NCBI GenBank assembly: GCA_947496145.1
Contig: CANMBS010000022.1
Location: forward strand, 1-64,000
Direction of reading: 5' to 3'
Source: an uncultured Pseudovibrio sp.
GTDB taxonomy: Bacteria; Pseudomonadota; Alphaproteobacteria; Rhizobiales; Stappiaceae
DNA length: 64,000 bases
The notes under the pieces were generated by a model, which was not told the DNA's origin, did no database searches, and was given only the letters and a program-made list of their open reading frames with translations. Below, in pieces: positions 25,590 to 34,243 of this stretch (position 1 is the stretch's first letter; each line of letters begins with the position of its first letter). The translations under genes and the position numbers were made by a program.

Positions 25590-26060
25590 CTATTCAGCTG
25601 CTGCCATTCCTTTAGGCAGCAGTGGATCTTCAATCTGCAACAAATGACGAATGCTTGCACGGTTGTCGGCAAGATCTGCAATCGTACATTTATCAAGCAC
25701 ACCAAGGAAAGCTTCAAGAGCTTCATGCAGAACGGAGTTGAAGCCGCAGTGATTCACAAGCGGGCAGTCCTGACGACCACTGTCAAAACACTCTGCAAGC
25801 AGGAAAGATTCTTCAGTCGCACGAACCACCTGGCCAACGCTGATCTGATCAGCAGGTCGTGGTAAAACGATACCGCCATTTCGACCACGAATAGTCTTCA
25901 TAAGGTCAGCATCAACCAGCACCTTCATAATCTTGAAAAGGTGAGTTTCTGACATAGAAAAAGAGGCTGCAATCTCTGCAACTTTGCTTGGTTTGTCAGG
26001 ATTTGCTGCGCAATACATTAATGCACGTACAGCATAGTTGGTTTGTTGAGTGAGTCTCAT
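25590..26060 (-). CDS. rirA: Rrf2-family iron-responsive regulator RirA
   Basis: About 156 residues from the ATG at 26060; a longer TTG start (26096) is not supported. The Rrf2 winged helix begins MRLTQQTNYAVRALMYCAA, and three Cys at 91, 99 and 105 match the [Fe-S] ligands of RirA and IscR. The N-terminal sequence and ECF...DCPL...HC spacing favour RirA, the iron-dependent repressor of rhizobia and relatives, over IscR or NsrR. Convergent with tonB. It probably represses the iron-uptake genes here and at 44.6 kb under iron-replete conditions. Confidence 0.88.
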   Translation of the reverse strand: MRLTQQTNYAVRALMYCAANPDKPSKVAEIAASFSMSETHLFKIMKVLVDADLMKTIRGRNGGIVLPRPADQISVGQVVRATEESFLLAECFDSGRQDCPLVNHCGFNSVLHEALEAFLGVLDKCTIADLADNRASIRHLLQIEDPLLPKGMAAAE

Positions 26061-26851
26061 GGTATTAGCTATGCGTCTTCCGGCGTTTGTCGTCAATAAA
26101 AATATGCATCTCTAACTCAAGAATAGACCATTCCTAGTTTAGAGTCATTAAAAACTTGCGCAGCTTGCCATGCATTTGAATACTGCCACCTGCAAAAACG
26201 CTTGGGAACCAACTGCGCCTTCTAACTGAATATACGCCGCCTCTGCAATATATCCAGTGTAAATGCTTTATCCTGCTAAAATTTATACGCTTTTCTCTTT
26301 GTCGATACCGAATTGAAAATAAGGCATCGCTTTGAACTGAACTGTTCACTCAGATATGCATAAGTGCTCCAGCGGTTGCTTGTTCTGCAATGTAGCTGAC
26401 ACATGCGTGTCCGGGATTGAAGGACAAGGCATAAGAATGCGCGGATCAATAGTTGAAAGCATTTGCTCTGATTTGACAAGATAGGGAGAATATAGCGCTC
26501 AAACCAACGCATTGTTTTGGTTTTTTTTGCGTTGCTATGTTTGATCCGGGCGCATTTCGCTCTGAGTACGTCAGGTTTGTACTTTCACCGCAAACCACCT
26601 GATGGCACGCTTTTAGCTCAAAATTGCAAATTACATACGAGACTGTTATACGCTCCGCATCCGCGATCTCTAAAAACAAATTAATAAGTGCGGGATGCAA
26701 ACGGACGGGTGTCTTGTCACCCCGGTAGCAGAACGGTTCTTGCTCAGTCATCTTAAGTTCTGATCTTTTTACGTGTTCCTTTTGATCGGAACGAGCATGG
26801 TCAGATGTAAGCATCCTCTGCATTTTGCGTAGGCATACACAGTGAGGTTCC
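26061..26851. other. Long intergenic region, no supported gene
   Basis: About 790 bases. Open frames on the minus strand here have no ribosome site or resemblance, and one is only the shadow of the gene at 26852. The region presumably carries the rirA promoter and a long leader for the downstream transporter gene. Confidence 0.35.
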
Positions 26852-28033
26852 ATGAGCACTGAAGCAAACACAGGCATTAAACGCACATCTGGCCTGTCTG
26901 GCCGGGTTCTGCTGCCTTTACTACCCGTTGTGCTGCTTGGAGCGTTCTTCGGATATCTCATCAGCGTTATGGGCGCTGCCAATATGTTCAACACATTGTT
27001 CGCCACAGCACATGACCTGCTTTTGAATACGGTTTTGTATCTGATGGGCATTTGTGTCTTAGCAGGTGCTGTTGGCCGGTTGCTGCTGGAATTTGGAACC
27101 GTTGGCATCATGGAACTGCTGCTTCGCCCTTTGATGAAGCCTGCGTTTAACTTGCCGGGTAAGGCATCACTCGCGGCAGTGATGACCTTCTTCTCCGATA
27201 ATCCGGCGGTTATCTCTCTCGCCAATGATCGCGACTATGCCAGATCGTTCAAGGCATATCAGCTTGTTTCACTGGCTAATTTTGGAACTGCGTTCGGTAT
27301 GGGCCTGATTGTCGTAACTTTTATGGGTACCAAGCATATCGGCGGTGAAAGTATGCTGGTACCTGCTGTGATCGGTGTCTTAGGTGCCATTGCTGGTTCC
27401 GTGGTTTCAACCCGTCTTATGCAGCGGTTCTCTAAAGCTCATCTGGGAGAAGCAGACCATGTTTCGTCTGAGCAAACTCAAGAACAAAGCACCGAAGAGC
27501 AGCAGGATGCAGGCACCTCAATTGGGCTGAAGTTTCTGAATGCCTGCCTTGATGGTGGCAAGTCTGGTGTTGAGCTGGGCGTTGCCATCATTCCCGGCGT
27601 GCTTATTATCGCAACTGTGGTGATGATACTCACCTTTGGGGCTGGCCCTGAAGGGTATACCGGTGCGGCCTATCAGGGTGTTGCTGTACTCCCGGAACTT
27701 GGGTCGGTGCTTTCAGGTGTTTTTTCTGCCCTCTTTGGCTTTCAAAGTGCAGAACTCATTGCATTTCCAATCACATCTCTCGGGGCAGTTGGAGCGGCAA
27801 TGACGCTTGTTCCGCCCTTCATCGCAAAAGGTATTATTACTGGCAATGAAATTGCTGTGTTTACCGCAATGGGTATGTGCTGGAGCGGCTATCTTTCAAC
27901 TCACACAGCAATGCTGGACACATTAGGGTATCGAAGCCTCATCTCAAGTGCGCTGCTTTCGCACAGCATTGGTGGGCTGATAGCGGGAGTTTTCGCGCAT
28001 TATGCCTACCTTGCTTACGCAGTGATCCTGTAG
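26852..28033 (+). CDS. Nucleoside-recognition-type membrane protein (CD0519/CD1768-like)
   Basis: 393 residues, about ten TM helices. Two similar halves carry gate-like segments (MTFFSDNPAVISLAND in the first, CWSGYLSTHTAMLDTLGYR in the second), as in the nucleoside-recognition/Gate superfamily. An acidic linker (about 203-222, rich in Gln and Glu) joins the halves. I recall the name CD0519/CD1768 family for this type. The function is unproven; the cysteine-desulfidase gene 490 bases downstream suggests transport of cysteine, a peptide or a related compound. Confidence 0.7.
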   Translation: MSTEANTGIKRTSGLSGRVLLPLLPVVLLGAFFGYLISVMGAANMFNTLFATAHDLLLNTVLYLMGICVLAGAVGRLLLEFGTVGIMELLLRPLMKPAFNLPGKASLAAVMTFFSDNPAVISLANDRDYARSFKAYQLVSLANFGTAFGMGLIVVTFMGTKHIGGESMLVPAVIGVLGAIAGSVVSTRLMQRFSKAHLGEADHVSSEQTQEQSTEEQQDAGTSIGLKFLNACLDGGKSGVELGVAIIPGVLIIATVVMILTFGAGPEGYTGAAYQGVAVLPELGSVLSGVFSALFGFQSAELIAFPITSLGAVGAAMTLVPPFIAKGIITGNEIAVFTAMGMCWSGYLSTHTAMLDTLGYRSLISSALLSHSIGGLIAGVFAHYAYLAYAVIL

Positions 28034-28522
28034 GTAGGCAGAATGAAGTGCATATTTGGTCCAGGAGAATGATGGGACCAATTTAAATTGTATTTCATCA
28101 CTTCAGGAGACCACCTTTATTCTAACATAGCTCACCACTAACAATCCCGTGCTCAGCAACCCTTTTTATGATCTGCGCGCGTGAGTGACCTGAAGCCATC
28201 TTTGTGGACTTCATCACAGGAGACGTCCTTATTGGCTCTTCAGTACGTGGCGTTGGGGAAGTTTTGAGAGCGCTCGCACCCTTCGTCGCATTCCTTGTTG
28301 AAAACAGGACAGGGCTGCAAAAAACACAGTTCAAAATGACATGTTTCGTTGTTGATCCTATGAATTTTGTGAAATCTGCAAATGTGTAACTGGCTGTTTT
28401 TGATAAGCAATTTCCTTTAGTGAGTTTTTAGATGCAAGGAGCTCGACCTGAGATTTGCCGATGAGTTTGAAACTGCCACCTTCACACAACACGAAACCAC
28501 AGAATAAGTGGGAGGTGGGACG
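28034..28522. other. Intergenic region between transporter and desulfidase genes
   Basis: About 490 bases. Frames such as 28204-28389 (GTG start) encode sequence that looks partly protein-like, but there is no ribosome site and no recognisable family. It may hold a separate promoter for the desulfidase gene or a decayed gene. Confidence 0.3.
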
Positions 28523-29803
28523 TTGCCCCAAAACACTTCACAGTACCTTCGGTTTCTGAGGGAAATTGCAAAGCCTGCCCTTGGATGCACCGACCCTGTT
28601 TGCGCAGCATACGCGGCATCCCAAGCAGCTAGGCTACTAGAGAATAAACCGAGTAAAGTTGAGATCACGGTTTCGAAGAATCTCTTCAAGAATGTACTTG
28701 ATGTGTTTGTGCCCGGTACGGGTGCTGTGGGCATGCCCATTGCTGCGGCCTGCGGTGCTCTGTTTGGAAAAGCAGAGTTAAAACTGCAATGCCTTCAAGG
28801 TATTCAGAAAAGCGAAGTTGAAACGGCTCTTGCTTTTGTCGAACAAGGCCGCGTGAGCATAAACACCAGAACGGATTGCAGCCCGCTCTATTGCCATGCG
28901 GTGCTACAGAATGATGCACATACGGCAGAAGTTCTGATTGAAGGTGGGTATACTCAGATCATCTCTGAAAAACTTGATGGCAAAGAGCTCTTGATTAAAG
29001 CACGTGATGATCATGCCGAGATTTCAGAACCCAAAGTTGATCCACGCACGTTTTCCATTTCAGATATCTATAATTTCTGCATCACGTGCGAGGTTGAGCA
29101 CCTCGGTTTTATTCTGGAGGCACGTGATCTGAACAAGGCTCTGTCAGAAGAGGGCCAGAAGTACAAATTCGGTCTTCAGGTAGGCAGATCCATGTTGGAA
29201 AACGAGGCTATAAACGTCACCGATCAACCCTTATCTGTCAAAGTTCCATCGCGCTCAGCAGCTGCGTCTGATGCAAGAATGGGCGGTAGCACGTTACCTG
29301 CCATGAGCAACTATGGTAGCGGCAATCAGGGAATTGCAGCCACCATGCCCGTTGTTGCTTTGGCTGAGCATCTGGGCACGGATGATGACCAGCTCGCCCG
29401 AGCGCTGTGTATGAGCCATATCGGTGCAGGTTACATTAAGTCCCATTACCCGCCTCTTTCGGCATATTGTGGCAACTCAGCAACCTGCGCAGCAGCAGCA
29501 GGTGCCATGGTTTATCTGCTGGGTGGAAGCTTTGAGCAATCCTGTTATGCAATCAACTCGGTACTCGCAGACATTTCGGGCATGCTGTGCGATGGGGCAA
29601 AAGCCTCTTGCGCTTTGAAAGTTGGCAGCGCCGCCAGTTCAGCCTTGAGAGCTGCAACCATCGCCATGAAAGCGTCCTCCTCCATAAATATGGGGGGTAT
29701 TGCCGACGAGGTTGAAACGACAATCCTCAATCTGGGTAAGATTGTAACCGCCGGTATGGCCCAGACAGATGGCATGATCTTCTCAATCATGGCTGAACGC
29801 TAA
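28523..29803 (+). CDS. CyuA/YhaM (UPF0597) family L-cysteine desulfidase
   Basis: About 426 residues. The TTG at 28523 has a strong GGGAGGTGGG site 6 bases upstream; the GTG at 28508 lies before that site. Landmarks: ALGCTDPVCAAYAA near residue 20 (Cys proposed as a [4Fe-4S] ligand), PGTGAVGMPIA, and the C-terminal YCGNSATCAAAAGA and GMLCDGAKASCALK. E. coli CyuA and archaeal cysteine desulfidases release sulfide, ammonia and pyruvate from L-cysteine. The stop codon coincides with the left end of dispersed repeat copy 2. Confidence 0.88.
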   Translation: MPQNTSQYLRFLREIAKPALGCTDPVCAAYAASQAARLLENKPSKVEITVSKNLFKNVLDVFVPGTGAVGMPIAAACGALFGKAELKLQCLQGIQKSEVETALAFVEQGRVSINTRTDCSPLYCHAVLQNDAHTAEVLIEGGYTQIISEKLDGKELLIKARDDHAEISEPKVDPRTFSISDIYNFCITCEVEHLGFILEARDLNKALSEEGQKYKFGLQVGRSMLENEAINVTDQPLSVKVPSRSAAASDARMGGSTLPAMSNYGSGNQGIAATMPVVALAEHLGTDDDQLARALCMSHIGAGYIKSHYPPLSAYCGNSATCAAAAGAMVYLLGGSFEQSCYAINSVLADISGMLCDGAKASCALKVGSAASSALRAATIAMKASSSINMGGIADEVETTILNLGKIVTAGMAQTDGMIFSIMAER

Positions 29804-29903
29804 AGCGTATCTCTGAAAAGTGGACACCGGTTTTCAGATAAAGATACGCAAAAACATAAGCTAAAGCAGATCAAGCGTTTCAGCTTAAACGCGAACTGCT
29901 TTA
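29801..29903. repeat. 103-bp dispersed palindromic repeat, copy 2
   Basis: 100 of 103 bases match the copy at 13770-13872 in the same orientation. The same two nested hairpins and terminal TAAAGC/GCTTTA are present. Its first three bases are the TAA stop of the desulfidase gene. Its hairpins may serve as a transcript end for that gene. Confidence 0.9.
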
Positions 29904-29980
29904 AAGACATTTAAGTCCTGCAAGACCATTAGGCATGGATGTATCCGGACGCTAAGGCGACTTCTTACATGGGTAGCAGC

Positions 29981-30730
29981 TTAAACCGTCGTGCGGCTAC
30001 CACCGAGACGTTTTTGAAAATGAGCCTCTAGTTGGGTTAGCACGTCGTAGATTAAAATTGCGAATAAACCCACAATGATCCCGCCTTGCAAGACGTAGGA
30101 GGTGTTGTTTGTAAGCAGCCCGGCAATGATGACTTCACCCAGAGTACGGGCAGCGACAGTGGAGCCGATTGTGGCTGTACCAATGGCAATAACGACAGAA
30201 AGGCGAATACCTGTCAGGATCAAAGGCAGAGCCAGCGGAAGTTCAACCTGAAGCAAACGTTGTCGGCGGCTGAGGCCAATCCCTCGGGCAGCTTCCATTG
30301 TGGCAGGTGGCAGGGTTGAAAGGCCAGTCATCGTATTTTCGAAGATCGGCAAGATGCCGTACAAAAACAGCGCAACCAGCGTTGGTCCAGCCCCAAAACC
30401 CAGCATTGGCACCGCTAAGGCCAGAACGGCGACGGGCGGGAATGTCTGACCCATATTGGCAATGGTTCGGGATAATGGCAAAAAGGCTTGGCCTCTTGGA
30501 CGGGTCACAAGGATTGCCAGTAAAACTGCAACAATGATTGCTGCAACTGAAGCTAACGCAACGATCCCCAAATGACTTAGGGAAAGCGACAGCAGAGACG
30601 CCCGAGTGTAAATCACTGGCGCACCGGAGGGGGAAAACGGAGCAAACACAGGCTCAAACCACTCAGGTTGTAGCACCAGTGTAAGCAACAAACATACTAC
30701 AATCACCCTAAGGATATTAGCGCGGCTCAT
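29981..30730 (-). CDS. Osmoprotectant ABC transporter permease (YehW-like)
   Basis: 249 residues, about six TM helices, with the permease loop EAARGIGLSRRQRLLQVELP that contacts the ATPase. Belongs to the OpuB/YehW type of glycine-betaine/choline importer. It is the last gene of a four-gene operon in the order binding protein, permease, ATPase, permease, the same order as E. coli yehZ-yehY-yehX-yehW. Its start overlaps the ATPase stop by 14 bases. Confidence 0.9.
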   Translation of the reverse strand: MSRANILRVIVVCLLLTLVLQPEWFEPVFAPFSPSGAPVIYTRASLLSLSLSHLGIVALASVAAIIVAVLLAILVTRPRGQAFLPLSRTIANMGQTFPPVAVLALAVPMLGFGAGPTLVALFLYGILPIFENTMTGLSTLPPATMEAARGIGLSRRQRLLQVELPLALPLILTGIRLSVVIAIGTATIGSTVAARTLGEVIIAGLLTNNTSYVLQGGIIVGLFAILIYDVLTQLEAHFQKRLGGSRTTV

Positions 30731-31661
30731 GTGTCCCCTCCGCTCTGGAACGGATTGCCTCTAGTGTAACGCGCCCGATCAGAGCACCATCCCGTTCCAC
30801 TGGCAAAGTGTTTCGCCCGCTTCCAAGGCAAACAGAAAGAGCATCACGCAAACTGGCTTGGTCATTAATCGGAGGGCCTTCTGCCTCGCCCGCCTCAACG
30901 ATTTCAGAGAGGGGAAGCAGGGACAGCAACCGTAACGGGCGATCCACCCCGCCAACCATCTCGGCTACGAACCGGGTTGCCGGGCTGGTAATGATATCGG
31001 CTGGTGTGCCGTGTTGCACCAGTCGGCCTTGATCCATTACTGCAACCTGATCGCCAAGTTGTATGGCCTCTTCCATGTCGTGCGTAACAAGAAGGATCGT
31101 CGAGCCGAGCGTTCGCTGAATGCGATGCAGGTCCGCTTGCGCTCGTGTGCGAATAATAGGGTCCAGAGCACCAAACGGTTCATCCATGAGCAGCAGGTCA
31201 GGCCGGGATGCCAAAGCCCGTGCGACGCCAACACGTTGTTGCTGTCCGCCAGAAAGCTCAGCAGGATAGCGATCCCGAAACTCCTCAGGTGGCATAGAGA
31301 ACAAATTCAGCAGTTCGTTGATGCGGTCACTGATCTTGTCCTTGCTCCAACCTAGCAACTGCGGCACAGCGCCGATGTTTCGGGCCACCGTATGATGGGG
31401 AAAGAGGCCATGCCCCTGTATCGCGTAACCGATCCGCCGACGCAGAGCATTTTTTTCCAAATCAGTGGTCAGCTCTCCGTTGATCCTTACCTCGCCGGAG
31501 GTAGGTTCAACAAGCCGGTTAATCATGCGCAAAAGTGTGCTTTTGCCGGAACCTGAAGTCCCTACAATTGCCGTGATCGTTGCGCTTTCAATTGTCATGG
31601 ATACGGAATCAACCGCAGCGCGCCCATCATAGACCTTTGTTATGTTGTCGATCTCAATCAT
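30717..31661 (-). CDS. Osmoprotectant ABC transporter ATP-binding protein (YehX/OpuCA-like)
   Basis: 314 residues. Walker A GTSGSGKSTL, Q-loop, signature ELSGGQQQRVGVARAL and Walker B LLLMDEPFGALDP. Residues ~245-310 look like a single, possibly degenerate CBS domain; OpuCA proteins normally have two, which sense ionic strength. Gene overlaps on both sides (ATGA at its start) show translational coupling. Couples ATP use to import of a compatible solute such as glycine betaine; the exact solute is unknown. Confidence 0.9.
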   Translation of the reverse strand: MIEIDNITKVYDGRAAVDSVSMTIESATITAIVGTSGSGKSTLLRMINRLVEPTSGEVRINGELTTDLEKNALRRRIGYAIQGHGLFPHHTVARNIGAVPQLLGWSKDKISDRINELLNLFSMPPEEFRDRYPAELSGGQQQRVGVARALASRPDLLLMDEPFGALDPIIRTRAQADLHRIQRTLGSTILLVTHDMEEAIQLGDQVAVMDQGRLVQHGTPADIITSPATRFVAEMVGGVDRPLRLLSLLPLSEIVEAGEAEGPPINDQASLRDALSVCLGSGRNTLPVERDGALIGRVTLEAIRSRAEGTHEPR

Positions 31662-32827
31662 CCATGTCTCACTGAGTTAGGGCGCGTCAACTCGACCAGA
31701 ATATCCATGGTGATTGCCGAGATAAGAGCAAGAGTTACGGTTGGCAGGGCTCCAAGAAGGATCAGGTCCGTTGCAGTTTGATTGAGCCCCTGAAAGACAA
31801 AAGTTCCAAACCCTCCGCCGCCAATCAGTCCGGCAATCACCGCAAGGCCGATGTTCTGAACCAGCACGATACGTAATCCAGCCAGCATGACAGGCAACCC
31901 TAATGGCAATTGAACCTGTATCAGCCGCTGCTGCCGCGTCATGCCCATGCCACGGGCAGCATCCAGTGTTACAGGAGGTGTTGCTTCAAGGCCTGCAACA
32001 GTATTTGCGACCACAGGCAGCAGAGAATAAATGACCAGTGCTAAGAAGGCCGGAAGAAAGCCGATTCCAGCGACACCCAGTTCTTTCGCTCCCGGAATAG
32101 TGCTGGAAACCCAGGCGAGAAGCGGGATCATAATGCCAAACATTGCCAGAGAGGGTATAGTTTGCAAAAAGCTGAGTACAGGCAGAACGGAGCCACGCAA
32201 ACCTTCATTATGATGGCAGAAAACGCCAAGCGGAAAGCCTGTGATAGCAGCAACCATAAGTGAGCCAAAGGCAAGGCCAAGGTGCCGCTGGGCCGCGTCA
32301 AAGAAGGCGTCATGTCTGCTGATGTATTCCCTATAGATTGACAGGTCAGCCAAAGCACCTGACCATAATACCAGCACCAGTGCGATAATCGCTGCAACCA
32401 GCAAGCCAGCACGCATCAGTGGCCCCGGCGAAAGGGCGGACAGAGCATCTGCTGCGAGCAACAGCAGGATCGCGAGTAAGCACCAGAAACCACTTCCCAG
32501 CGATACTCGTGCATATGGTCCAGCTCCTTCCAGCAGTGATGTGCTGCCTTGCATTAGCAACCAGACCAAAGCTGCGACACCAACCGTCGCCCCCAGCAAC
32601 CGCAGTTTCGGCAGAGCAGCAGGCAAACCAAGGGCAAGTCCCGCGAGTAAAACGGCTAGTCCCGGAATGGTGGTGTTTGCTGCGGCAATGTCCCAGACAG
32701 GAACCCCCACACCCGCCACAATGCGATTGGCTGCGAGCGTCACAAAGGGTGCGAGCAAAGCAACAAGACCCAGCACAGCAAACAGCAGGCCGGGTCTGGA
32801 AAAAAACGAGCTAGTTCTGTTAGGCAT
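31658..32827 (-). CDS. Osmoprotectant ABC transporter permease (YehY-like)
   Basis: 389 residues. The N-terminal half (about 1-185) holds several extra TM helices; the C-terminal half is the permease domain with the DAARGMGMTRQQRLIQVQLP contact loop. The long form with an extra membrane region is characteristic of YehY rather than YehW. The two permeases form the channel of the importer. Starts 11 bases after the binding-protein stop. Confidence 0.9.
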   Translation of the reverse strand: MPNRTSSFFSRPGLLFAVLGLVALLAPFVTLAANRIVAGVGVPVWDIAAANTTIPGLAVLLAGLALGLPAALPKLRLLGATVGVAALVWLLMQGSTSLLEGAGPYARVSLGSGFWCLLAILLLLAADALSALSPGPLMRAGLLVAAIIALVLVLWSGALADLSIYREYISRHDAFFDAAQRHLGLAFGSLMVAAITGFPLGVFCHHNEGLRGSVLPVLSFLQTIPSLAMFGIMIPLLAWVSSTIPGAKELGVAGIGFLPAFLALVIYSLLPVVANTVAGLEATPPVTLDAARGMGMTRQQRLIQVQLPLGLPVMLAGLRIVLVQNIGLAVIAGLIGGGGFGTFVFQGLNQTATDLILLGALPTVTLALISAITMDILVELTRPNSVRHG

Positions 32828-32838
32828 CAGTTGGTCAG

Positions 32839-33747
32839 TTAGTCCAAAGCACCGATTTTACTGAGGTAATCTTTAGCGACTGCCGCAGCAGGCTCACCTC
32901 CAACCTGAATGCGACCGTTAAGTTCCTGCAATATCGCCATATCCAGCCCGGCAAAAATTGGGTTCAAAACGTCAGCCACCTGCGGATACTGCTTTAAAAC
33001 ATCGCTGCGAATGACAGGTGCAGGCTCATAGACGGGCTGCACCCCCTTATCATCTGTCATAACAACGAGGCCAGTCGCCGCAACACCGCCATCTGTACCG
33101 TATGCCATAGCTGCGTTGACCCCCGATGTCCCCCGTGCTGCCGCCTGAATGGTTGCTGCGGTGTCACCGCCAGAAAGAACCACTGTCTGATCGGGAGATA
33201 ACTTAAAGCCATAGGTCTTCTGCATGGCAGGAAGAACAGCAGGGGAGGACACAAATTCAGTTGAGGCTGCAAGTTTAACATCACCGCCATTTGCAACCCA
33301 GTCCCCGAAATCAGACATTGTGACCAGATTATTCTGTGAGGCAAGTGCACCTGTTACCGCGATGGCCCATGTATTGTTTGCTGGAGCAGGCTGAAGCCAT
33401 ACAAGATTGTTCTTCTCACCATCCAGTTTAGCAGCTCGGGCATAGCCAGCTTTGGCATCCTTCCAGACCGGGCTGTCTGCTTCATTATGAAAGTAGGCCG
33501 CATTTCCGGTGTATTCAGGATAAATGTCAATCTGCCCGGCAAGCTGCGCTTCACGAACCACTTGTGTGCCACCCAGTTGCAAGCGACGCTCTACCGGCAA
33601 TTCAGCGTTTTCAAGAGCAAGCGCAATGATGTTTCCGAGAAGACCACCTTCAGTGTCAATTTTGGAAGAAACAACAATCTCAGCATGAGCTGCAACGGTC
33701 AGAGCTCCGGTCATACCAATCACTGCAAGAATTCGATTAAATACCAT
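32839..33747 (-). CDS. osmF: Glycine-betaine-type binding protein (OsmF/YehZ-like)
   Basis: 302 residues from ATG 33747, preceded by GAGGAG; the TTG at 33765 would include the ribosome site itself. A signal peptide ends in AHA. Landmarks of the OpuAC/OsmF family: VVSSKIDTEGGLLGNIIALA, LGGTQVVREAQLAGQIDIYPEYTGNA and PVIRSDVL near the end. Binds an osmoprotectant in the periplasm. First gene of the YehZYXW-like operon and divergent from the btsS-like gene with ~500 bases between. Confidence 0.88.
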   Translation of the reverse strand: MVFNRILAVIGMTGALTVAAHAEIVVSSKIDTEGGLLGNIIALALENAELPVERRLQLGGTQVVREAQLAGQIDIYPEYTGNAAYFHNEADSPVWKDAKAGYARAAKLDGEKNNLVWLQPAPANNTWAIAVTGALASQNNLVTMSDFGDWVANGGDVKLAASTEFVSSPAVLPAMQKTYGFKLSPDQTVVLSGGDTAATIQAAARGTSGVNAAMAYGTDGGVAATGLVVMTDDKGVQPVYEPAPVIRSDVLKQYPQVADVLNPIFAGLDMAILQELNGRIQVGGEPAAAVAKDYLSKIGALD

Positions 33748-34243
33748 GCGAAATATGCTCCTCAAAGCTCTCTGATCTCAGCTATGCAATTTGAAGTTTA
33801 CATTATGCAAAATGTGTGACGTCCCTTTGGCGGCAGCTTTGCAGAACCTGCGTACCTGCTGCCTGTGTGTTTTCATCGCACACAACACCCAAAATCCCCT
33901 TGCGACTGAAGATAAGCTGAGCTGAGTTTTCTCTGCAAGGTATTGTTGGACTTATCAATGAAATAAGCGCAGAGCACTCAGATCAGGTCTGTTTGCATTC
34001 ACAGACTACGTGGTCATGAGCAAGGAACTGGAATGAACTCATTTGGCTTTTATCTTTTGAAAGGCTTCGCGACATTTGCGCACGTCTTTGCTTCAATTGG
34101 AAGCAACGGGAAAATAGCACAAGTATATCAAGTTTGTAGAGAACTAGTGAGTTTGCAGTAGGGATCTGTTAAGAGGGTTGAAATTCGCTCGCTACAAAGT
34201 ACACTTTGGAGCAAATCCAAACTAACAAAAACAAAGCCCTAAA
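33748..34243. other. Divergent promoter region
   Basis: About 500 bases between the osmF-like and btsS-like genes. It contains an inverted repeat TGTGTG-N9-CACACA (33864-33884) nearer the osmF side and one possible small gene (34033-34161, listed separately). No ACCGCTTA-type repeat was seen on this side of the two-component genes. Confidence 0.4.
34033..34161 (+). CDS. Possible 42-residue small protein
   Basis: ATG with AAGGA 6 bases upstream, 42 codons, TAG stop. The peptide is moderately hydrophobic in its first half (MNSFGFYLLKGFATFAHVFA) and polar after. No family is recognised. The good ribosome site and the upstream position relative to btsS make it worth listing, but it could be a chance frame in a leader region. 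Confidence 0.3.
   Translation: MNSFGFYLLKGFATFAHVFASIGSNGKIAQVYQVCRELVSLQ

Noticed and set aside
26446-27225. 259-codon minus-strand frame
   Set aside because: Most of it is antisense to the clearly coding transporter gene at 26852; composition looks like a shadow frame.
28204-28389. 61-codon GTG-start frame in the gap before the desulfidase gene
   Set aside because: No ribosome site or recognisable family; a decayed gene is possible but unsupported.
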